Origin: Clostridiales bacterium
GTDB lineage: Bacteria; Bacillota; Clostridia; Christensenellales; CAG-314
DNA: 47,613 nucleotides
Assembly (NCBI GenBank): GCA_022508375.1
Contig: JAFLVJ010000009.1
Location: forward strand, 1-47,613
Reading direction: 5' to 3'
Part shown: positions 1 to 8,900 of the stretch, piece by piece
Layout of the letters: every line of letters begins with the position of its first letter
How positions within the stretch are numbered: position 1 is the stretch's first letter
The notes under the pieces: model-generated
Database searches by the model: none
What the model was told of the DNA's origin: nothing
Seen by the model: the letters and a program-made list of their open reading frames with translations, nothing else
Made by a program: the position numbers and the translations under genes

Positions 1-74
1 TTGTCGTTCATTTCTTGAATACGCTTCAAGAGTTTGGGTTGAACGAAAGGTCCTTTTTTAATCGATCTACTCAT
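1..74 (-). CDS. rpsS: 30S ribosomal protein S19, partial (5' end only)
   Basis: The reverse strand reads ATG then Met-Ser-Arg-Ser-Ile-Lys-Lys-Gly-Pro-Phe-Val, the near-universal start of S19, which binds the 16S rRNA head with S13. Only the first 24 codons are present; the gene runs off the left edge of the window. A ggagg-type ribosome site lies just before the ATG, and the gene follows rplB by 14 bases, the normal S10-operon order. The identification rests on the N-terminal signature and gene order. Confidence 0.93.
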   Translation of the reverse strand, partial: MSRSIKKGPFVQPKLLKRIQEMND

Positions 75-88
75 TTTCTTTCCTCCGA

Positions 89-913
89 TTAGTTGATACG
101 CTTAATAATAAATTTATCGCTTGCTTTCTTGTGCTTTCTCGTCTTGTAACCGAGAGCGGGTTTACCCCAAGGAGTTACAGGACCGGGACGACCGATAGGC
201 GACTTACCTTCACCACCGCCGTGGGGGTGATCGCAGGGGTTCATTACGCTACCGCGAACGGTGGGCTTAATACCCATGTGACGTTTCTTGCCTGCCTTAC
301 CGATGCTGATGATTTCGTGGTCGAGGTTACCGACCTGACCGATTGTTGCGTGGCACTTCAATAGAATCAATCTCATTTCGCCACTGGGCATACGCAATGT
401 TGCGTACTTGCCTTCTTTTGCCATCAACTGAGCGAATATTCCTGCCGCTCTTGCGATTTGACCGCCCTTGCCGGGGTTCATCTCGATGTTGTGTACGATT
501 GTACCAACGGGGATGTTTTCGAGAGGAAGATTGTTACCAACCTTGATATCTGCGTCGGGGCTTGCCACAACTGTGTCGCCAACGTTGAGACCTACGGGAG
601 CGAGAATGTATCTCTTTTCGCCGTCTGCGTAATGCAGCAATGCGATATTTGCCGTACGGTTGGGATCGTATTCGATTGTTGCAACCTTAGCGGGAACGCT
701 CTTATCGCGCTTGAAGTCGATGATTCTGTACTTGATGCGGTTGCCGCCGCCGATGTGACGAACGGTGATGTGTCCGCTTGCGTTACGTCCGCCCGTCTTC
801 TTGTTTACTGCAAGAAGGCTTTTTTCCGGAGTTGTCGTCGTGATTTCCTCAAACGTCGAAACAGACATGAAACGACGTGCAGGAGACGTAGGTTTATATT
901 TCTTAATAGCCAT
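89..913 (-). CDS. rplB: 50S ribosomal protein L2
   Basis: L2 (274 aa, normal length) is a core large-subunit protein needed for subunit joining and the peptidyl-transferase region. The N-terminus has the family pattern [11 protein letters not shown]. The middle carries the RNA-binding OB/SH3-like part, and the C-terminus holds the conserved glycine-histidine loop '[18 protein letters not shown]', whose histidine lies near the catalytic centre. It sits between rplW and rpsS in the S10 operon and is transcribed leftward from the promoter at 3111-3140. Nothing looks degenerate. Confidence 0.98.
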   Translation of the reverse strand: MAIKKYKPTSPARRFMSVSTFEEITTTTPEKSLLAVNKKTGGRNASGHITVRHIGGGNRIKYRIIDFKRDKSVPAKVATIEYDPNRTANIALLHYADGEKRYILAPVGLNVGDTVVASPDADIKVGNNLPLENIPVGTIVHNIEMNPGKGGQIARAAGIFAQLMAKEGKYATLRMPSGEMRLILLKCHATIGQVGNLDHEIISIGKAGKKRHMGIKPTVRGSVMNPCDHPHGGGEGKSPIGRPGPVTPWGKPALGYKTRKHKKASDKFIIKRIN

Positions 914-931
914 TGTTTTATTCCTCCGTTA

Positions 932-1222
932 TTAGGACAGACTTTCAAAGAACTCAATCGCCTTGCTGTCTGCAGTCAGGCGAACGGTTGCCTTTTTCCA
1001 GTCGGGGGTGTAGCCTTGGCTTCTTCCCTGTCTTCTGAGCTTACCTTTTACGGTAGCGGTTGTGATATGTTCCACTTTTACGCCGAAGATTTCTTCGATT
1101 GCGCGCTTGATTTCCACCTTGTTAGCGGATTTCGCCACTTCGAAAGTGTAAGTCTTTGCGGGGATGCCGGCGTAGCTTTTTTCCGTCAAAACGGGACGTC
1201 TGATTATATCGTAGGAATTCAT
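932..1222 (-). CDS. rplW: 50S ribosomal protein L23
   Basis: L23 (96 aa) sits at the peptide exit tunnel and docks trigger factor and SRP. The sequence opens 'NSYDIIRRPVLTEKSY' and has the conserved 'KIEIKRAIEEIF' type helix (here KVEIKRAIEEIFGVKV) followed by the basic extension 'GKLRRQGRSQG'. Its ATG overlaps the rplD stop by four bases, so it is probably translationally coupled to L4. Length and order fit the family; no anomalies. Confidence 0.97.
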   Translation of the reverse strand: MNSYDIIRRPVLTEKSYAGIPAKTYTFEVAKSANKVEIKRAIEEIFGVKVEHITTATVKGKLRRQGRSQGYTPDWKKATVRLTADSKAIEFFESLS

Positions 1223-1842
1223 AGTGAATATGCCTCCTCAATTTTCTTCATAGCATCTTTGGTTGCAATGATTGAGTAACTGGATACAAGTTCGTAGATG
1301 TTGGCAAGCACAGCGTCCGTAACTGTAAGTTTTTCGATGTTTGCGCCTGCTCTAACGATATCTGCACAGTCTCCCGTTACAAGCAACAGGGTTCTCTTGT
1401 CGAAGTTGAAGTTCTTCAAGATTTGAGCAACGAGCTTTGTCTTGGGCTGTGCAAGCTTGATTTGGTCAACTACTACCAATTCGTTGTTGGCAACCTTATA
1501 GCTGATTGCGCTGCGGAAAGCCTGAGCCTTCATCTTCTTGTTGATCTTTTTGCGGAAATCACGGGGCTTCGGTGCAAATACAACGCCACCCTTGATCCAT
1601 TGCGGAGCGCGGATAGAACCTTGACGAGCACGACCGGTACCCTTTTGTCTCCAAGGCTTGATGCCGCCGCCACGAACTTCCGTACGGGTCAAAGCGCTCT
1701 TCGTGCCTTGTCTTTGGTTAGCTTGATAAGCAACTACTGCTTGGTGAATGAGAGGCTCATTGTACTCGCAACCGAATACTGCATCGTTAAGTTCGAGCTT
1801 GCCGATTTCTTTTGCCTCGGTATTGTAAACTTTTACTTGCAT
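1219..1842 (-). CDS. rplD: 50S ribosomal protein L4
   Basis: L4 (207 aa) is an assembly protein of the large subunit with a tunnel-lining loop. In many bacteria it also feeds back on its own operon. The conserved loop 'KPWRQKGTGRARQGSIRAP' is intact near residues 66-84, followed by 'GGVVFAPKPRDF'. It is 20 bases downstream of rplC and overlaps rplW by 4 bases. Because L4 autoregulates S10 operons in some lineages, the structured leader before rpsJ is worth considering as its target; this is inference only. Confidence 0.97.
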   Translation of the reverse strand: MQVKVYNTEAKEIGKLELNDAVFGCEYNEPLIHQAVVAYQANQRQGTKSALTRTEVRGGGIKPWRQKGTGRARQGSIRAPQWIKGGVVFAPKPRDFRKKINKKMKAQAFRSAISYKVANNELVVVDQIKLAQPKTKLVAQILKNFNFDKRTLLLVTGDCADIVRAGANIEKLTVTDAVLANIYELVSSYSIIATKDAMKKIEEAYSL

Positions 1843-1862
1843 TGTTCTTGTCTCCTTTCACC

Positions 1863-2489
1863 TTATTTCTTTACGGCGTTGCGAACGTAAACGATACTGT
1901 TCTTCGCGCCGGGTACTGCGCCTTTAACGAGCAGTACGCCTCTCTCTTTATCGACTTTTACTACCGAGAGATTCAAAACTGTTACTTGTTCTACACCGTA
2001 GTGACCGGGAAGATTTTTGCCGGGCATTACGCGTGAAGGACTACTGATAGGTCCCATAGAACCGACTTCTCTGTGAACAGGGCCTACACCGTGGGTTTCC
2101 TTAAGTCTGTGTTGGTTCCAACGCTTGATAACGCCTGTGAAACCGTGACCCTTGGTGATACCCGTTACGTCAACGTATTCGCCTGCTGCAAATACGTCAG
2201 CCTCTACCTTTGCGCCAACTTCGAGAGCGGAACCTTCAAGTTTGAACTCATGAAGATGTTTAACTGTTGCTCCGCTTGCTTTCAAGTGACCGAGTTCGGG
2301 TTTGTTGAGCTTTCTTTCGGGAACTTCTTCAAAACCGAGCTGGATTGCGTTGTAGCCGTCGCGCTCCACTGTCTTAACTTGCGTTACCGTGCAAGGACCT
2401 GCTTGAATTACCGTTACCGGAACCATCGTTCCGTCGCTCATGAATACTTGTGTCATTCCGAGCTTTTTACCAATGATTGCTTTATTCAT
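1863..2489 (-). CDS. rplC: 50S ribosomal protein L3
   Basis: L3 (208 aa) is an early large-subunit assembly protein. It begins 'MNKAIIGKKLGMTQVF', a family hallmark. The extended loop containing the 'GHGFTGVIKRWN' and 'GSMGPISSPSRVMPGKNLPG' segments, which reaches toward the peptidyl-transferase centre, is complete. It follows rpsJ by 31 bases with a purine-rich ribosome site (aggtgaac). Typical size and position; confident call. Confidence 0.98.
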   Translation of the reverse strand: MNKAIIGKKLGMTQVFMSDGTMVPVTVIQAGPCTVTQVKTVERDGYNAIQLGFEEVPERKLNKPELGHLKASGATVKHLHEFKLEGSALEVGAKVEADVFAAGEYVDVTGITKGHGFTGVIKRWNQHRLKETHGVGPVHREVGSMGPISSPSRVMPGKNLPGHYGVEQVTVLNLSVVKVDKERGVLLVKGAVPGAKNSIVYVRNAVKK

Positions 2490-2520
2490 AGATAAAGTTC
2501 ACCTCCGCTGTATTTATTTA

Positions 2521-2835
2521 TTAGAGCTTGATTTTGATATCGACGCCCGCGGGGATATCAAGCTTGGTCAAAGAGTCAACCGTCTTGGTGTTGGGGCTGT
2601 AGATGTCAATCAAGCGCTTGTAAGTTCTAAGTTCGAATTGTTCGCGCGCGTCTTTATATTTGTGTGTTGCGCGCAAAACGGTTACTATTTCCTTCTCGGT
2701 GGGAAGGGGGATAGGACCGGATACCTTACTACCCATCTTTTGAGCTGCTTCAACGATCTTAGCGCAAGCAACGTCAACAAGGTTGTGGTCGTAGGATTTG
2801 AGTTTGATTCTGATTTTTTGACTTTGTGTTGCCAT
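2521..2835 (-). CDS. rpsJ: 30S ribosomal protein S10
   Basis: S10 (104 aa) is a small-subunit head protein and, as NusE, an antitermination partner of NusB. It starts [17 protein letters not shown] and has the conserved '[16 protein letters not shown]' and '[12 protein letters not shown]' segments. It is the first gene of the operon, with a strong ribosome site (aaaggag, 6-7 bases before the ATG). The start is fixed by that site and by family length. Expression is driven from 3111-3140 through a roughly 270-base leader. Confidence 0.98.
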   Translation of the reverse strand: MATQSQKIRIKLKSYDHNLVDVACAKIVEAAQKMGSKVSGPIPLPTEKEIVTVLRATHKYKDAREQFELRTYKRLIDIYSPNTKTVDSLTKLDIPAGVDIKIKL

Positions 2836-3104
2836 TCTTTTTCTCCTTTTTTGATTTTAGTTTTCCGAACTGTCTTGTGAAAACCACTTTGGTAACACCA
2901 CCGCCGTGTGTTTCCTGCTGCGACCTTTAATAAAGCAAATTAAATTTGCCCTCAATATATCCTGCGTCAGTATGATTTTTGACATCACTTAACGCCTGAT
3001 ACTGCATTAAATTTTGTTCGGTCACGCCGTTCGTGACGGCGCTCAGGTCTGCGCAAGTTATCTGTTTTCTCAGTAACCTTGCGAATCTACCCCAATTTTG
3101 CAGC
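2836..3104 (-). promoter_or_regulatory. Long structured 5' leader of the S10 operon
   Basis: About 270 untranslated bases separate the inferred start site (about 3104) from rpsJ. A GC hairpin stands out in otherwise AT-rich sequence: CGCCG/CGGCG and, alternatively, GTCACG/CGTGAC arms overlap around 3020-3040 and are mutually exclusive. An open frame crosses the leader (2927-3124), but its ATG codons lie within or upstream of the -10 box, so it is unlikely to be translated. A role in ribosomal-protein feedback is plausible but unproven. Confidence 0.45.
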
Positions 3105-3110
3105 TTACCC

Positions 3111-3140
3111 ATTTTAGCATACAAAACAATACCCTGTCAA
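3111..3140 (-). promoter_or_regulatory. Sigma-A promoter of the S10 operon
   Basis: On the minus strand TTGACA (3140-3135) is followed after 18 bases by TAAAAT (3116-3111), with an upstream TG giving an extended -10. This is a near-consensus promoter, placing the start site near 3104. Confidence 0.85.
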
Positions 3141-3261
3141 ACAAAAATATGCTGATTTTCATATATTTTTTTTGAAATTTAAAAAAATTGACGATCGGCG
3201 CCACAAATACAGCAAATATGAACGAAAAGGACATTTAGCCAAGTCTGGTATCTGTTACTCA

Positions 3262-3289
3262 TTGCACTGTTAAATAATGTTAATATAAA
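3262..3289 (+). promoter_or_regulatory. Possible promoter for the M1-like lipoprotein gene
   Basis: TTGCAC (3262-3267), a 16-base spacer and TATAAA (3284-3289) precede the gene by about 108 bases. The region is very AT-rich, so chance matches are likely. Confidence 0.4.
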
Positions 3290-3396
3290 TAATATATGTA
3301 TATCTTTAATACAAACGCAATGATTTACGAATAAGCATATTACGACGGCGGGACTCATACACTTGTAACTGAAAGAACCCTATCAAGGAGAAGATA

Positions 3397-4881
3397 ATGA
3401 AAAAACTGTTGTGTATTGCGCTTACCGTATGCTTGCTTGCCACCTGCGCCTGCCTAACGCTTGTCGCCTGCTCCCAAGACAGGATGAAACAGGCAATCAA
3501 ATATGGCGATAACTACACTATTGTCGCTTCATACGACGACGAAGCGCATGTTCTATCCGCCACGCAGACGGTAACGCTCACTAACCGCAGCGAAAACAGC
3601 TTTCCCGCCGTTAAATTTCACATATACGCCAATCAGTACCGCGAAGACGCGACAAACGGCGTAGTTCCCAACATGTACGTTCAACGCGCCTACCCCAACG
3701 GACTGAGCTATGGCGATATTACCTTCGACAGCGTAAAGGTGGACGGTAGCGCAGTGGCATACACCATTGAGGGCACCGATATGGATATATTGTCCGTACC
3801 GCTTGCCGCCGAATTGTTCCCTAATCAAAAGGTTACAATTGAAATGACCTACCAAGTTACACTTGCAAATATATGCCATCGCTTGGGATACACGGACAAT
3901 GCCGTAAACTTAGGCAACTTCTACCCCGTACTGTGCCACGTTGACAACGGCAGTTACTCTACTACCCCTTACTACAACGTGGGCGATCCCTTTGTTTCGG
4001 ACGTTGCCAACTACAACGTATCCCTTACCGTACCGGACAGTTACCTTGTAGCCTCCACCGGTAATATTGTTGAAGTAAGCTCGTTAAACGGTTGTAGTGT
4101 GTACAAATATACCGCCAATGCCGTACGCGACTTCGCATTTGTATTGTCACAAAACTTCAAGAAACTAACCTCCACCGTAGGCAATACGCAGGTAAACTAC
4201 TACTATATCGCCGACGCCGACGCCGAGGCAAGCCTTGCAACAGCCGTCGGTATGTTGAACTATCTCAACAAAAACGTAGGCATATACCCTTACGAGCAGT
4301 ACAGCGTTGTGGAAACGGACTTTTGTTACGGCGGGATGGAATATCCCTGCATGAGCATGGTTACAAGCGGCTCCACGTCATACCAAGAGGCAATCGCTCA
4401 CGAAACGGCTCACCAGTGGTTTTACGGACTGGTGGGTAACAACCAAATAACTAACGCCTGGATGGATGAAGGACTAAGTGAATTTGTTACCTATCTGTAC
4501 ATGGATTCAACAGGGGCAACGAGTCTAAGCAGAAGCATGCTTGGTTGCTACCAGACTTATACCTCCTACGTTGACGTACTGAGCAACTACTACAGCGACG
4601 TAGATAGATCCATGCGTGCAGTAAATGAATACAAGAACGACAGCGAATATGTAATATTTACGTACGTTAAAGGCGCCCTGTTGTTCAACAGCGTTTACGA
4701 AGCCATGGGATCAACGCGCTTTTGGAAAGCGCTAGCCAACTACTACGATGAAGGATTGTTTACCGTTGCCGAACCGTCGCTTATGACAGGTTGCTTCGCC
4801 AATGCAGGTGGCAAAGAGATTGAGGCGATATTTACAAACTTCATTGAGGGTAAAGAAATTATAGGCAAACTCACCGACTGA
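3397..4881 (+). CDS. M1-family (gluzincin) metallopeptidase-like lipoprotein
   Basis: A 494-aa secreted zinc peptidase-like protein. The N-terminus is a lipoprotein signal (KK, hydrophobic core, lipobox L-V-A-C), so it should be anchored on the outer face of the membrane. The M1 zinc site is intact: HETAH at about 335-339 and the third ligand Glu, 19 residues on, in 'WMDEGLSEF'. Just before it, 'GGMEYP' (about 311-316) takes the place of the GAMEN substrate-binding motif. The N-terminal beta domain is as expected for M1 aminopeptidases, but the C-terminal helical region is short. It probably trims extracellular peptides. It has a good ribosome site (aaggagaa) and is divergent from the S10 operon. 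Confidence 0.85.
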   Translation: MKKLLCIALTVCLLATCACLTLVACSQDRMKQAIKYGDNYTIVASYDDEAHVLSATQTVTLTNRSENSFPAVKFHIYANQYREDATNGVVPNMYVQRAYPNGLSYGDITFDSVKVDGSAVAYTIEGTDMDILSVPLAAELFPNQKVTIEMTYQVTLANICHRLGYTDNAVNLGNFYPVLCHVDNGSYSTTPYYNVGDPFVSDVANYNVSLTVPDSYLVASTGNIVEVSSLNGCSVYKYTANAVRDFAFVLSQNFKKLTSTVGNTQVNYYYIADADAEASLATAVGMLNYLNKNVGIYPYEQYSVVETDFCYGGMEYPCMSMVTSGSTSYQEAIAHETAHQWFYGLVGNNQITNAWMDEGLSEFVTYLYMDSTGATSLSRSMLGCYQTYTSYVDVLSNYYSDVDRSMRAVNEYKNDSEYVIFTYVKGALLFNSVYEAMGSTRFWKALANYYDEGLFTVAEPSLMTGCFANAGGKEIEAIFTNFIEGKEIIGKLTD

Positions 4882-4925
4882 AGCGAGAGGTTATAAACTT
4901 CGCAATACGCAACAATTTTATTTAA

Positions 4926-4954
4926 TTGAATAATGCGTGAATATATGCTATAAT
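4926..4954 (+). promoter_or_regulatory. Promoter of thpR
   Basis: TTGAAT (4926-4931), 17-base spacer, then TATAAT (4949-4954) with a TG extension. The start site would be near 4961, leaving only about 11 untranslated bases, which contain the aggtg ribosome site. Confidence 0.8.
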
Positions 4955-4971
4955 ACTCTCATAGGTGAAAC

Positions 4972-5526
4972 ATGAGAGTATTTGTAGCGCTGGATCTTCC
5001 ACAAAAAACAAAAGACAACCTTGAACGCTCGTCCAATCAATTTGCCGAACACAGTAACGGCGGAAATTTTGTCCCGAAGGAAAACTTTCACATTACGTTA
5101 CACTTTCTCGGGAACGTTGCGGCAAGCGACCTGATATACATTCAAAGCGCAATGGACGCGGTAAAAGATATGCCTGCGCCGGAAATTGCCGTAACGCAAT
5201 TCGTAATGCAGCGCTCCAACGACATTGTTTGGGCGAAACTAAAACAAAACGCCGACCTTGTTGCACTACACGATACACTGGGTGAAAAGTTGGAAAACAA
5301 CGGATTCGAAGTGGAACACCGCGCCTTCCGCGCTCACATTACCCTAATCCGCAAGAAAAGCTTTACCTTGCCCTGGACAGAAGTCGTCAAGAACGTAAAG
5401 GTTTACAATATGCCCTTTGTCGCCACCAACGTCGTACTGTACGAAAGCGTTTTCGGCGAAAACGGTGTCACCTATCGCGAACTGTACAAGGTAACGCTCC
5501 GAACAAACGCGCGTGGACTTGGTTGA
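4972..5526 (+). CDS. thpR: RNA 2',3'-cyclic phosphodiesterase (2H family)
   Basis: A 184-aa ThpR/LigT-type 2H phosphoesterase that opens 2',3'-cyclic phosphates on RNA. Both catalytic H-x-T-x motifs are present: HITL at 40-43 and HITL at 122-125, with the typical start 'MRVFVALDLP'. Length matches the family. The last seven codons (ending NARGLG) and the stop codon lie inside the interspersed repeat that begins here, so the repeat has supplied or replaced the natural C-terminus. Transcribed alone from a promoter with a very short leader. Confidence 0.92.
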   Translation: MRVFVALDLPQKTKDNLERSSNQFAEHSNGGNFVPKENFHITLHFLGNVAASDLIYIQSAMDAVKDMPAPEIAVTQFVMQRSNDIVWAKLKQNADLVALHDTLGEKLENNGFEVEHRAFRAHITLIRKKSFTLPWTEVVKNVKVYNMPFVATNVVLYESVFGENGVTYRELYKVTLRTNARGLG

Positions 5527-5730
5527 CTTCGCAACCCTGCACTACGTGTGCTAACGCATTCACGCGGTCGGACTAACAAGGAAGGGCGTGACACACGCCC
5601 TTATCTGAATAAACCTTCGCTGGGGAGCCGCATACCCCAGCACCCCCGCAAGGACGACAAGTTCGGTAAACGCCCGTACTTGTCGGACATTGAATTGAAA
5701 ACCCGACCAAACGCGCGTGGACTTAGTTGA
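5502..5730 (+). repeat. Four-hairpin interspersed repeat, copy A
   Basis: Copy A of a structured repeat also present at 35528-35694. From 5573 to about 5695 it is almost identical to copy B. Hairpins: an outer stem CGCGCGTG/CACGCG whose loop carries about 45 extra bases here; AAGGGCGTG/CACGCCCTT with a 3-base loop; GCTGGGG/CCCCAGC; and CGACAAGT/ACTTGTCG with an inner CGG/CCG. The segment starting CAAACGCGCGTGGACTT is repeated directly at 5504-5526 and 5708-5730. Both copies read the same way as the gene in front. The frame open through copy A hits a stop in copy B, so it is not a gene. Confidence 0.8.
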
Positions 5731-5766
5731 ACCCCCGACCCAAAGAATAAATAATATTGCAAAATA

Positions 5767-5800
5767 AAAGGTCCCTCTTTTTTGAGGAACCTTTTTTCTT
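5767..5800 (+). terminator. Rho-independent terminator after thpR and repeat A
   Basis: Stem AAAGGT-C-CCTC / GAGG-A-ACCTTT around a T loop, then a T run. It ends the thpR-repeat A transcript. Confidence 0.8.
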
Positions 5801-5853
5801 GCATAGTTTGCTTTATTAACAATTGAGAATGTTAGAAATAAAACACTTTTATG

Positions 5854-5978
5854 ATAAGAGGATTAGAAGCAAGGTAGGCGAGGCGTGCGCGGCTTGAACG
5901 ACAGGAGTGTACTAGGCGTACACGACTGAGGGCAAACGCAAGCAGAACAAAGCATACCGCCGCTTATAATTCTCTTAT
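5854..5978. repeat. 125-base GTAC-hairpin element, copy 1
   Basis: Seventeen-base complementary arms (5854-5870 and 5962-5978; 16 of 17 pair, one wobble) enclose a central hairpin at 5902-5928: CAG-GA-GTGTAC-loop TAGGC-GTACAC-GA-CTG, with tandem G-A mismatches. The right arm ends on the first base of the neighbouring gene's stop codon triplet. Relatives are at 36438-36562, 44874-44995, 27978-28046 and 47500-47609. Confidence 0.8.
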
Positions 5979-8900
5979 TATTCGCGGTTGTAGCCAACTA
6001 CGTAACTCACATTGTCAATGGACAACAACATGTCGGACAGCAACTTTCTGTCAATATTGATACGCTCTTCGAATACCAACCATTTACTGTCGGAAACGTC
6101 AGTATTGGGCAAGCTCAGTATCAAGCTTGTGTAAACTGCCGTCTTGATGTCTTGAGGCAGATCGTCATACGCTATCACTTCGTCGTTTGACATAACCTTG
6201 AGCGCATAGTTATCCGCAACAATTTTGTAAGATACACCGTTTTCCGCAACAAAGTTGTTGAGGTATCTTGTGGCCTGTTCAAGAATGTACTTGATCTTAT
6301 CGTTGATAAGCACATCCACTATTTCGTTGTGTGACAGCGTTTGACGAAGATTATTCAAAGTACGCGCCTCTGCTGCCGCTACGCTCACCTTTGCACGGGC
6401 GTTAGCTGCCGCAACATACACGTTCAACTGTTGATTGCGTTGATGCTCCAACTCCTGCTGAAGCGTTTGAAGAAGGGCAATTTCATGCTCCTTTTCGGCG
6501 ATATTGCTCGGCGAAGCAACCGAATCGGGTTGATTTTTCAGTATCGAATAAAGATTGTCAATCTTTTCCGCAAGGCTTCTCTTCATCGTGTCGTATTCGG
6601 TGATGAGCTTGCGCAGTCCTTCCACGCCGGTTTCAATATCCATTGCGGAAATCTTATCTACGTCCAGTCCCTTGAGGTTAAATTCGAACTTCAACTCCTG
6701 ATACAGCTCGTCGTATTCGCGACACTTGGATTGGTACAGCCAGTTGATCTTTTCCTGTTCGAGACGTTTTTTGAATATATCCTTTTCCAACGCTTGTTTG
6801 GATTCGAGCAGCATGTTACGCTCGCTTTCCACGTCGCCCAGTTCGTATCTGAGACTTGCAATTGCCTGTTCGATATCGTCGCCGCCTGCATAGTTTTGCG
6901 CTTTTTGCGTTGCGATAGCGATTTGATCCTCGTTGACCTTGACGGTCTTGCTGGCTTCGATGATTGCGCCGCGTACGTCGTCCAACTTGGATTCGATACT
7001 TTCAAGCTGACGGGTTACCGCCTTGTACTGCTCGTATCCTGCGGACAGTCTGCCACCGATATCCGTCAATTCATCCTTGAGCTTGTCGTTTGTGGTAACA
7101 AGTGAATCAACAGAGGCACGTGTATCGTCCAGTTGTTGTTGGGTGTCTCTAAGATACTTCAAGCGTGATTTGAGAGCGGCAAGCTTATTACGTGCCGACT
7201 CGACGGAACGCTTGAGTTCGGACAGTTCCGATTCGCTACGGACGGCTTCCTGTTGAACGTCCAACAGGTATTTGGTGCCGTTGTCACTGTTGAGCGCCTT
7301 GAGATAGTTAAACACAACCTCACTGCTACTTTGCGTGACGATTTCGTTGTAGCGCTTGTTGATGTTGTCTTTTTCGCGCTGAAGCGTTTCCATTTCGGCG
7401 CTGTTAATTTCGATATGGCGCTTAATTTCCTTTATGGCGCCTTCAAGTTTATACGCGCGCTCAATGAGCAGATCTCTGTCAAGGTTGCGAGCGATAATTT
7501 CCTGATTGAGAGCCTCCACTTCCTGATCGTGGAAACTTGCCGTAACTGCAAATACGCTTGTGGCGTCATCGCTGTACACCTTTTGACTGTTGAGGAATAC
7601 TTCGCGCTTGAACTCTTCCTGCTTTTTCAGCAGCGTTTTGTCGTATTCGGCTTGTAGGCGTGAACGGGACTGTTCAAGTTGCAAAATGCGGTACTTGTAG
7701 TCTTCCATTGCGCGCTCGAGATTGCGTTGCTTTTCCTTCAAGGACAGGTTGATAGACTCCAGCTTGGAGTACTTAGCGTCCAAAACCTGCAATATGGTAT
7801 CCTTTGCCTTGATGGGCGTAACTGCAACGTCCAATTCGGCAACCGCGCGGAAACGCTTTACCTGAACAACCAGGTTGCTTTCCTTTTCGGCAATTTGACT
7901 TTCCTTAACGACGATTTCGCTTTCCAGTTTTTCCACTTGCGAAGTTACTTCGTCAATCTTAACGTCGATACGAACCGCTTCGAGCAATTCGCCAACGCTT
8001 CTTGCGGGAATATGGAAAGAGTCAAGGCTGTCGCGTACTTCAACGATGGATTTTTCCACTTGGTCAAGCTTGTTGGCATACATTGCCTTTTCGGCGATGA
8101 GGCGTTGCTCCTTATCGTTGAGTTCCAAGAGCGTTTCGTTGAGCTTTTTGTTCTTTTCGTACAAAGAAGCAATATAAGCAAGTTCGTTGTTGATTGCTTC
8201 GACACGGCTACGCTTGTCCTGTTGCAACGCGTATTGGCGGTCCTTATCTTCCAGTTGTTTACGGATACTTGCCAGTTCGTTTTCCTGCCACTCCAGTTCG
8301 CTTGTGATGGCGTAACGCTGTTTTTCGTGGTCGGCGCGTTGCTCGGCTATAGCGCGCAACGTTTTTACCTTGGGAACAAGCAATTCGATATCATCGCGAA
8401 GTTGTACCGTTTTGCGAGCGCTTTCCACGTCGTCTTGGCGTTTAACCAATTTGTTGTACTGCTGTTGCGACGCTTCCAACTCTTTTTCGATATCTGCACG
8501 GAGGGATTCAACGTTTTGTCTGGCCTTCATTTCTCCAAGTTGCGCCGTTGCTACGGCAATATCCCTTGTAACACTGTCCAGCTGTTCGTTTAATGCGTCC
8601 AACTGTTCGGTGCTTGCCGGTGTAGCCGGGCTGGCGCTGTATTCCTTCACCTTCTTGAGTGCGCTGTCCTTCAACATTCTTGCCTCGGCGGAAGTGCGAG
8701 CAATTTCATCCTGCACTTCGGCAAGCAAGCGAATTTCCTCGAACAGCTTCAGGTCGCCGTGGAAGTTGTCCACCGCCTTGTTGCTGATGTAACTCAGCTT
8801 AAGCATATTTTCAAGCGATTCCTCGACTATGTTTTCGATAAATTCGATAGCGCGAGAACGTGCCACAACCTGGTAGTGTCCGTCAACCATCTTTTTGAGT

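Noticed and set aside
458-1279. Long plus-strand frames opposite the ribosomal-protein and SMC-like genes
   Set aside because: They are antisense shadows of well-identified genes, lack ribosome sites and have no recognisable protein features.
2927-3124. A 65-codon minus-strand frame in the S10 leader
   Set aside because: Its start codons overlap or precede the -10 box, so the transcript would begin downstream of them; no ribosome site.
5548-5730. A 60-codon open frame through repeat copy A
   Set aside because: The same frame is stopped in copy B, while stems are conserved at the nucleotide level; structure rather than coding is under selection.
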